A stretch of 64,000 nucleotides of DNA from Linum tenue (taxonomy: Eukaryota > Streptophyta > Magnoliopsida > Malpighiales > Linaceae). The DNA is taken from NCBI GenBank assembly GCA_946122785.1, contig CAMGYJ010000005.1:84004547-84068546 (forward strand), given 5' to 3'. The position numbers were made by a program, and so were the translations under genes. Positions 57,136 through 64,000 of the stretch are shown here, one piece after another. The notes under the pieces are model-generated. The model saw only the letters and a list, made by a program, of their open reading frames with translations, did no database searches and was not told the origin of the DNA. Every line of letters starts with the position of its first letter. Position 1 is the first letter of the stretch.

Positions 57136-59643
57136 ATGGCTAGCACCAACATCAACGAGACTGAGGCAGTGCAAGTCGAAGAAGGTAATCTTCATTCTTT
57201 CTCTCCTGTTTCTTCTGATCCCTCGTTGGATCTGGCCGACTCCGGCAACGGTGGCGGCGGCGTAGTTGGGGACGACGCCGAGGTTCCGGCGACGTCGTTA
57301 CTGGACGTCGAGTCAGAAAGGAACGTCCAAGGTTCCAATGACGATGTGGACGAGGATGGGGTCGCATCTGCAAGCGGGCGAGTTGGCGCGGGTGGTCGTG
57401 GAGTACTGATCATCCGGCGGGGTGGTGAGAGGCCGAATGTGCAACCCGAGCCTCGTTGTATTGCGCGGGTGACCGAGGCGGTGGCTCGCTTGGGGTTCCG
57501 AGGTATCGGCGCGAACTACACCATCCTAGATTGGGCGGAAATGTGGGGCAATGAACCGGCGCCGCATAGTAACTTGCTGCGCGGGCCGGATCACGCCTCG
57601 GTATACACCCGCGAGGATGTCACGGAGATTGTGTGCGGCCTGGGACTGCCCCCCAGTTGGGAGTACGCGGTTCCGTCAAGGCGCAACATGATTGGAAACT
57701 GCCCCCCAGGTTGGTTCGGGGTGTACACGGAGTATTGGGTGATGGGGTTTAAATTCCCCATCGACCCACTACTCTGTGCGCTTTATCGGCGCCTTAACTG
57801 TTCGATCGGGAGACTTTCTCCGTCAGTGGTGATGCACGCGAGCTGCCTCCGTCTCGCATGCAAAAGGCTCAAGATCGCGCCCACTTACGGCCTCTTTCGT
57901 CAGATATACAAGATTAAGGAGCCAACTCGGAAGAGCGACTGTCTGTCGATCAAGCGCCGCGACAAGAGGCCCGACAGGTTTGTTTATGGGTCCCCCAAGT
58001 TGAAGAAGACGTGGTTCGAGCGCTTCTTCTACATTAAGCCGACTCCCGGAGAGTGGGCGAGTGAGTTTGTGGATGAGCCCACAGTTTGGAAGAAGGGGGG
58101 TACGAATGGGTATGAGTCGCACTTGGGCCGTTATGACGGAATCGACGCGGAGTACGACGCGGTCATGTTGCAGAAGTTCAATTTATACCTGGACGGTGTC
58201 CGCGAGTCGATTTTGGCGGAGCTTTATGCCGATGGTTAGTAGTGTTTCTTTCTTTTTTGCATTCTATCATATTAACCGCTTTCTTACGACCTTTTGGCGC
58301 AGGTGTGGATTTCTCCAACTTGGCGAGCATGATGTCCGTTGATGACGTTGTGCGGGTGCCTCGAGGGAAGAAGAAGAAGAGAGAAGGCGCGCAACCCAAG
58401 AGCGCGAAGAGAAAGGAAGTTGAGCGGCCGTCAACGGTCGAGAGACCGACAAAGGCGGCGCGTGTTGATGACCCGCCTGCGCGGGCTCTGGTCATCTCGG
58501 AGGCAAATACGCGCGAAGGTGAGGGCTCTCATCCAGAGAGGGCCGCGGCTGGCAGTTCAACTGGGGCAACTGTCCAGCAAAAGCTGCCGCAGATGGCAGG
58601 ATTCACGGGCACTTCCGCTGCTGCTGGTGCTCCCGCCGCCGCTGTCAACTACTACCGCGACGTGCGGTTTCATACTTGGACCAATGATCAGTGTCCCGCC
58701 GCGCCTTGAGAAGTCGGATCCGCTTCAGGACCTGGCCCAGGTCCATTTCGCGGTAAGTCTTGGATTGGGTTTCTGCTATTTGTCCCGTACTTGGTCTTTG
58801 CTTCTCTTTTTTTTTTTTCTAAGTATTGGAGCGTTGTGCACGTAGGGTCTGATGTCTACATTCCGCACGCAATGAGAGCGGAGTCGGGACCGCGCGAAGA
58901 TGAAGGATGACGAAGCCCGGATCGTACAGCTAGAGGGTAAGCTAGCTGGGGTTGAGGGGCGCGCCGAGCTCGCGACGAATAAGGCTAATGATGCCTTGAC
59001 TGAGCTCGGCATCGTGCAGAGCATACTGGCCGAGCAGGTAGAGGCCATGAGGGAGAGAGTCCGCGGGGAATTGCGGACCGAATTTGAGGAGGAGAAGAGG
59101 CGACTGGCCGAGGAGCGGGAGGAGGAGAGGAAGCGGCTGGAGTCTGACCATGCCGAGAAGTAAAAGCAGGCGCGGGAAGAGTTCCAGAGGGAGAAGGAGG
59201 ATCTGGTCCGCCTTCATGATGTTGCCAAGGCGGAAGCTGTGCGAGAAGCGCAGGTTGCCGCGGTCCGCCAATACAAGTCTTCTCTTGCGTTCGGAAAGAT
59301 TATGGCGGACGCGATGACCAAGGCGGTAATCGCGGTTGGCAAGAAGGTGCGGCCCGAAAACCCGGAGTATCCATGGGACACTCGCGCCATGGTTCAGCAT
59401 GTGCAGAACTGGTTGCGTGAGAAGAAGCCGTTGGACTCAGACTCAGAGTCGGAGGAGGAGTCGGATGGGGAGGAAGATGAGGAAGGTGAGGGGCGCGCCG
59501 GAGATGCGGAGGAGGCCGTGGATTCTAGCGCACAAAGGGGAGGTGAGGCTGATGCTGAAGGCGCAAAGACTACTGCTGAAACGTCGACCAAGTGTAGTCG
59601 CGCCGTATTGTGTGTGTGTTTTTTTTATATTTTATCGCCGTGA
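57136..59643 (+). pseudogene. Antisense ORF of the Tat-like element: Transposase_28-like domain plus coiled coil
   Basis: Lies opposite to gag-pol, between integrase and the 3' LTR. Exon 1 is 57136-58234 (ATG, MASTNINETEAVQVEEG). Intron 1 is 58235-58302, GT-AG, and an in-frame TAG just after its donor supports splicing. Exon 2 is 58303-58752, intron 2 is 58753-58845, and exon 3 runs from 58846 to 59643. Acidic N-terminus; residues about 120-330 resemble the 'putative gypsy type transposon' domain (FKFPIDPLLCALYRRLNC, then TWFERFFYIK). Exon 2 has a basic GKKKKREGAQPKSAKRKE stretch that could be nuclear. Exon 3 is a long charged coiled coil (EEEKRRLAEEREEERKRLES) ending in an acidic Ser/Glu tail. 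Lesions: a frameshift within about 58640-58700, a TGA near 58878, and a TAA at 59161-59163. Exon 1 is open throughout. Function unknown. Confidence 0.75.
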
Positions 59644-59737
59644 GCTGTTATGTGTCATGCACTTTTTGCTCCTACTTTATGCAATTCAAAGGCACTTTAA
59701 TTCCATGAGTTTCTTGTGATTTGCTGTCGATTTGCTT

Positions 59738-60000
59738 AAGACGAGCCATTGCGCAAATAGTGTTGAACTATCGCTAAGTTTTGTTCGATTTGAACTGAAT
59801 GGGGGCAAATAGTGCTGGCCCATTGCTAATTTTTTTTTGTTCATTATGAACTAGATGGGCGCGAATAGTGCTGGACTATTGCTAATTTTTTGTTCGTTAT
59901 GAACTAGATGGGCGCGAATAGTGCTGGACTATTGCTAATTTTTTGTTCGTTATGAACTAGATGGGCGCGAATAGTGCTGGACTATTGCTAATTTTTGTTC
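59738..60000. repeat. Tandem array, five units of about 53 bp
   Basis: Unit: 'gaactagatgggcgcgaata' then 'gtgctggactattgctaa' and a T run with 'gttcgttat'. Two central units are identical at 53 bases; the outer units are diverged. It lies between the pol end and the antisense ORF, where Tat-lineage elements often carry tandem repeats. Confidence 0.93.
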
Positions 60001-60059
60001 TTGTGAGCTGAATACTTTTTATTCCTTTGCGACGACGCGCCAAGCGAGTAAGATACATA

Positions 60060-61624
60060 TTAAGTTGCCTGGTGATACTTTATGATATTTTGCGCGTTCC
60101 ACGTTCTTTGTATCTTGTTGCCCCCCAACTCGCTGAGTTTGAATGTGTTGGCGCCGACCACTTCGCGAATTAGGTATGGACCCTCCCATGCTGAGGCAAG
60201 CTTCCCGTGCTTGGGGTCGGGGCGAAAGTTCCGCCGTAGCACTTGGTCTCCAAGGATCAACTTATGTGGAACCAGCTTCGCATTGTGGTACTTGGCTACC
60301 TGCTCTTTCATTGCGGCCAGCCTGATGGCTGCCAACTCGCGCCTTTCCTGTGACAACTCTAGTTCCAACAAGCGCGCTTCATCGTTCGCTTCTTCGTTGT
60401 ACCCTGTGATTCGATAGGTCGGGGCTGTTGTCTCAATGGGTATTACCGCGTCGGTGCCGTATGTAAGGGTGAAGGGGGTTTCGCCCGTTGCCACTTTGTA
60501 CATGGTGCGGTGCGCCCATAGCACAGTGTTGAGCTCGTCCGCCCAATTACCCTTGGCATCGTTCAGGCGGGTGTGCAAGCCGTGCAAGATCGCTTTGTTG
60601 GAGGATTCCGCTTGGCCGTTGGCTTGGGGGTAAGCCACCGATGCGAACCTTGCGATGGTTCCCGCATCGTCACAGAAGTCTATCACTTCAGCACAATCGA
60701 ATTGTTTCCCATGATCGAAAATGAGTGCGTTTGGGACTCCGAAGCGTGACAAAATGTTGTATCGCAGGAAGCGCTTAACCTGCTGCGCCGTTATGGATGC
60801 CAGCGCTTCGGTCTCGATCCAATTGGTGAAGTAGTCTACTGCTACGATGATGTACTTACGCTTCCCTTTTGCCGTCGGAAAGGGGCCCAAGAGATCTACC
60901 CCCCACTGCGCAAAAGGCCATGGGCTCAAGTTTCCTTGAAGCTCGGTGGCAGGTAAGTGTTGCTGGCGCGGGTTGAGTTGGCATTTGTGGCATTGGTCTG
61001 CATAGCTCTTCGTGTCCTTTTTTATTCGCGGCCAGTAGTATCCATGCAACAGGATGGTGCGTTCCATGCTGCGTGGCCCGACATGCATTGCACACAAGCC
61101 CTCATGTAGTTCGCGCACCAGGTCGCGCGCCTCTTCTTGCCCGATGCATTTGATATAGACGCCCGAGTACGACCGTCGGTACAGTTCTCCTTCAATGAGT
61201 GTACAACGGGCCGCCTTTTGCCTTAGAGTCCATGCCTCCTTAGCATCTTCTGGCACTGTGCCGTCTTGTAGGTATTTCACGATTGCGTATCCCCAGTCTT
61301 CGTTGGACGTGAGCTGGGTCGTATTGATTGCTACCTTTGGGCGAGTTTCCTCCTCTTTTTGGATAGACACGAGGCGCATGGATTCAAAGTCGGTAGCCAT
61401 TGCCAACTTGGATAAGGCGTCGGCGTGTGCGTTCTCTTCCCTTGGTATTTGCGCATACGTTATCGCTCCGAAGGTGGCGGCCCGCATCTTAACACGCTAC
61501 ATGTAATGCGCGAGCGTATCTTCCTTTGCGTCGAATGTCCCGTTCAGCTGATTGACTGCCAGAGAGGAGTCGGAGAGTACCCGTATCGTTCTAGCGCCCA
61601 AGTCATGGGCTGCCGTAGGGGGTA
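60060..61624 (-). pseudogene. Tat-like pol, 3' part: RNase H end and integrase
   Basis: Minus strand. 61615-61502 reads HDLGARTIRVLSDSSLAVNQ, the C-terminal half of RNase H, then a TAG at 61499-61501. From 61487 a 475-residue frame runs ITYAQIPREENAHADALSKL, the integrase zinc domain (HVGPRSMERTILLHGYYWP to CHKC, an HHCC arrangement), the catalytic core with GVDLLGPFP, FDHGKQFD (family SDNGxQF) and NGQAESSNKAIL for the three acidic residues, and a C-terminal part ending KIQRTWNAQNIIKYH. The integrase looks complete. The Asn-to-His change in the second motif is unusual. The RNase H catalytic N-terminal half is lost with the upstream deletion. Confidence 0.88.
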
Positions 61625-64000
61625 AGGGTCTCCCGGGCATACTTTGTTGATTGTAGTATAGTCGACGCACATCCGCCAGGCTCCTGAAGATTTTTTAACC
61701 AGGACCACGTTTGCCAACCACTTTGGATACTTCACGGGGCGGATCAATCCTGCAGCTAGTAGGCGCGCCACCTCTTCTTCTATGGCTTTCAGTTTGTCAC
61801 CAGTGAACGTCCTTCGCGCTTGTTGCTTTGGTTCCGCGTTGATTGGGACCGCGAGGCAATGCTGAGCTATTTGCCTGGGCACTCCTGGCATGTCCTCTGT
61901 GCACCAAGCGAACAGCTCCTTGTACTCCTTCAGCAGCGCCACGATTGGTTCGATCGCGTCACCGCTGACGTGAGTGGAGATGCGTATTTTCTTAGTCGGC
62001 TCGGCGGGGTCCAGCGCGACTTCGAAATCGGAGTCCATGGATTCTGGGCGGGGCTCCTCTGATCTTGTGTCGACGATGTTTGTCTGGCGCACCTCACCGC
62101 GCTCTTCCCATGTCGTTCCCCGTGCCTCTCCGACTCCCGTTTGGGTGGGGAATTTGAGCTTCTGGTGGCACGTCGACGGGAGGGCCATGAATTTCGCAAG
62201 GGACGGTCGGCCAAGGATGCCATTGTGCGTCGATTTGCAAACGACGATTGTGAATTCAACTTGCTTGGAGACGCGCGGCTCTTGGTCTCCAATTACTACT
62301 GGGAGGGTGACCACTCCAATTACCGGAACTCTCGTCTCAGAGAACCCGACCAGGTTGCCTTGCGCGCGCTTAATTCGGCGCGGGTCGATGTCCATTTGGT
62401 CTATGGTGCTTTGGAAGAGGATGTCAGCCGCGCTACCTCCGTCTATCAGCAGACGGTGGATTTTGCAGGCGGCAACTAGCGCGGTGACGATGAGTGGATC
62501 TTCTGATGGGACCCCTAGTGGGAACTCCGCATCGTCGAAGCTCAGATTGAACTTCGCCCGTGCGTCAACTGCCGCGCACTCCATTGCGCGCTCGCGCTTG
62601 GTTTTCTTCTTGGGGCGATCTCCTTCTACCGTTACCACCCCTATTTCTATGCGCACTACATACTCGCCAGTGGCGTCATTGTAGTCGGCTTGTGGAGGTG
62701 GTGGCGGGTTTTGGGGGCCCTCAACTCGTTCTTCCTTCACATGAGTGAACTCGGTCAGCAATCCTCGCCGTATGAGGCCCTCTATTTCGTAACGTAGCTC
62801 TCGGCAGTCTTCTGTCCAGTGACCCGTTGCTCTGTGGAAGTCACAATGCTTCTTTGGATCGCGCATGTGAGGTGGGGACTTCAACGAAGCAGGCCAATTG
62901 AGCTTGTAGCCCTTCTCGCGGAGAACGTGGAACACATTCCTTACGGAATCGTTAAGTGGCGTGTAGGTGTTGGGCGCGCGCCTGTCTGGCGATCGCCCGC
63001 GCTGAACTTGCTCTTTTGGGGGAGGAGGGTGGCGTTTTGGACCACTGTACAGCTGCACCAATTGGTCTCGCGGGATCGGGATCGGAAGCTGCCGACGCCC
63101 CTGTTCCTCTCGCGGCAATTTTGCTGGTTCGAAACGCCTGACAGATCCTGCCCCAAGGGTCTCTTCCAGCGTGATTGCCTTTTCAATCTTCATCTCCAAT
63201 TCTGTTGATAGCGTTACGGGCCTTTTTGCTAGCGCCCGCTTGAGCTCCATGTTGTTGGTGGCTTCCCTAAGGTGATGGGCGGCGGTTTCGGGGGTGAGGT
63301 CGCGCACGGCCATTGCCACTCTGGACCATCTAGCGTAGAAAGCCCGCAGGCTCTCTCCATCCTTTTGCTTGATGTCTATCAGCGCCTTGAGGTGCAGAGG
63401 CCGCCTCTTTTGGGACGCGAACTTCGTTGTGAACAGAAGTATGAACTCCTCGAACGAGCGGATGATTCCGTTCGGGAGCCTATTATACCAATCGAGGCAT
63501 ATTCCAGAGAATGTTGATGGGAAGGTTCTGCACAGCGCCGCGTTGGAGTTGGTTTGGAGTTGCATCCGCAGGCAGAAAGTGCTCACATGGTCTTCGGGGT
63601 CGGTCGTGCCGTTGTATGTTGGGAGGGTGGGTGGCGCTCCGCTTAGGTGCTCCGCCATGATTTCCGCGCTCAACGGTTGGTGGATGACCTTTCTAGGTGG
63701 GTTGGGTCGGTATTGCGGAGATAAGTGTTCCTCCAAGAAACTGAGGTCCGCCCGCCCTGGCGGTTCGACTCCCCGCGTTTCGCACGCGGGGAATTCTGTT
63801 GGCGCGTGTTGTGGTAGGTGGGCAGTTCACGACGCTTCTCCCAAGGCCTGTTGAGGCGCGACTGCCGTCGCGTCCACTGTTGCCGCGGCCTCCTTGCTCA
63901 TCATGAGCGCTATGACTTGGCTCATTTGTTTTTGTATGTCAGCTATGACACTGTTTTGCTTCGCCACCAGCTGCCTCATTTCTCTGGCTGTCAGCTCGGG
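61618..64000 (-). pseudogene. Tat-like gag, protease and truncated reverse transcriptase (5' end beyond window)
   Basis: Minus strand, open from the window edge apart from a TGA at 63827-63829. The N-terminal part (ELTAREMRQLVAKQNSVIAD) is helical. The retrotransposon gag domain follows at about 63640-63200 (PEDHVSTFCLRMQLQ, CLDWYNRLPNG, ESLRAFYARW), then a knuckle-like CDFHRATGHWTEDC near 62850, the aspartic protease with LLIDGGSAADILF near 62470-62430, and reverse transcriptase blocks RRTFTGDKLKAIEEEVARLL and WRMCVDYTTINKVCPGDPYP. The frame then jumps out of register at about 61620. The YxDD catalytic core, thumb and connection are missing. The element cannot make active reverse transcriptase. 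Confidence 0.88.

Larger units (their letters stand above)
55885..64000 (-). mobile_element. Tat-like Ty3-gypsy retrotransposon with antisense ORF (cut by window end)
   Basis: On the minus strand, from the right: gag, protease, the start of reverse transcriptase, a deletion, RNase H end, integrase, a tandem repeat array, an antisense ORF region, polypurine tract and 3' LTR. The gag signature HRATGHWTEDC, the protease core DGGSAADILF, the 3' tandem repeats and the antisense ORF are all typical of the Tat lineage (Grande/Retand/RIRE2-like). The 5' LTR lies beyond the window. The GC content is well above that of the flank at 54851-55884. Confidence 0.85.

Noticed and set aside
63736..63736. Gag start at 63736
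   Set aside because: The codon there is TTG. The frame continues upstream to a TGA at 63827-63829 and then on to the window edge, so it is not a true start.
63758..63775. GGTTCGACTCC, matching a tRNA B-box
   Set aside because: The bases on either side do not form a T-arm stem, there is no A-box or acceptor stem, and the site lies inside the Tat-like gag frame.

Overview
This is nuclear DNA from a flowering plant, most likely a eudicot. The signs are spliced genes with GT-AG introns, a plant-type single C2H2 zinc-finger repressor with an EAR tail, a PL1 pectate lyase, a class P alcohol dehydrogenase, a plastid-targeted membrane protein, and plant families of copia, Ty3-gypsy (Athila-like and Tat-like), LINE, hAT, Mutator and PIF/Harbinger elements. 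No tRNA, rRNA or CRISPR array was recognised.

Only four host genes are supported. (1) 901-1530 (+): an intronless C2H2 zinc-finger/EAR protein. (2) 24099-28008 (+): a six-exon secreted pectate lyase. (3) 43240-45617 (+): a ten-exon alcohol dehydrogenase whose 381-codon frame and splice sites are intact except for one in-frame TAG at codon 41. (4) 46056-52853 (-): a four-exon gene for a 188-residue plastid-targeted membrane protein. A 5.8-kb copia element sits in intron 1 of gene 4 and an hAT element sits 10 bp upstream of its ATG. Genes 3 and 4 are convergent, 438 bp apart.

The rest is layered transposon debris. 1-5.1 kb: hAT elements around the zinc-finger gene. 6.0-11 kb: a decayed copia element joined to a piece of a second copia, which is split by an hAT element with a perfect 8-bp target duplication. 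12-16.2 kb: a fold-back element, a tandem duplication, a decayed copia and a LINE-like fragment on the minus strand. 18-22.6 kb: an hAT element, a 5'-truncated LINE with a 16-bp target duplication, and a Mutator-like element holding nine copies of a 14-bp palindrome; the last two are inserted in or beside two copies of an LTR-like repeat. 29-35.6 kb: an hAT element with GC-rich cargo, an Athila-like LTR, a 486-bp tandem duplication that copied half of another hAT element, and Mutator transposase remnants. 37.7-40.9 kb: a Mutator-like element nested in a long-TIR Mutator-like element. 53-54.9 kb: a decayed LINE split by hAT-like elements.

55885 to the right edge is a Tat-like Ty3-gypsy element on the minus strand, cut by the window. 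It has gag, protease, a deletion that removed the reverse transcriptase core, RNase H/integrase, a 53-bp tandem repeat array and a 3' LTR. Between the array and the LTR lies a long spliced ORF on the opposite strand. This antisense ORF, the disabled ADH and the doubly hit plastid gene are the most interesting items. All family assignments come from reading motifs; no database search was run.
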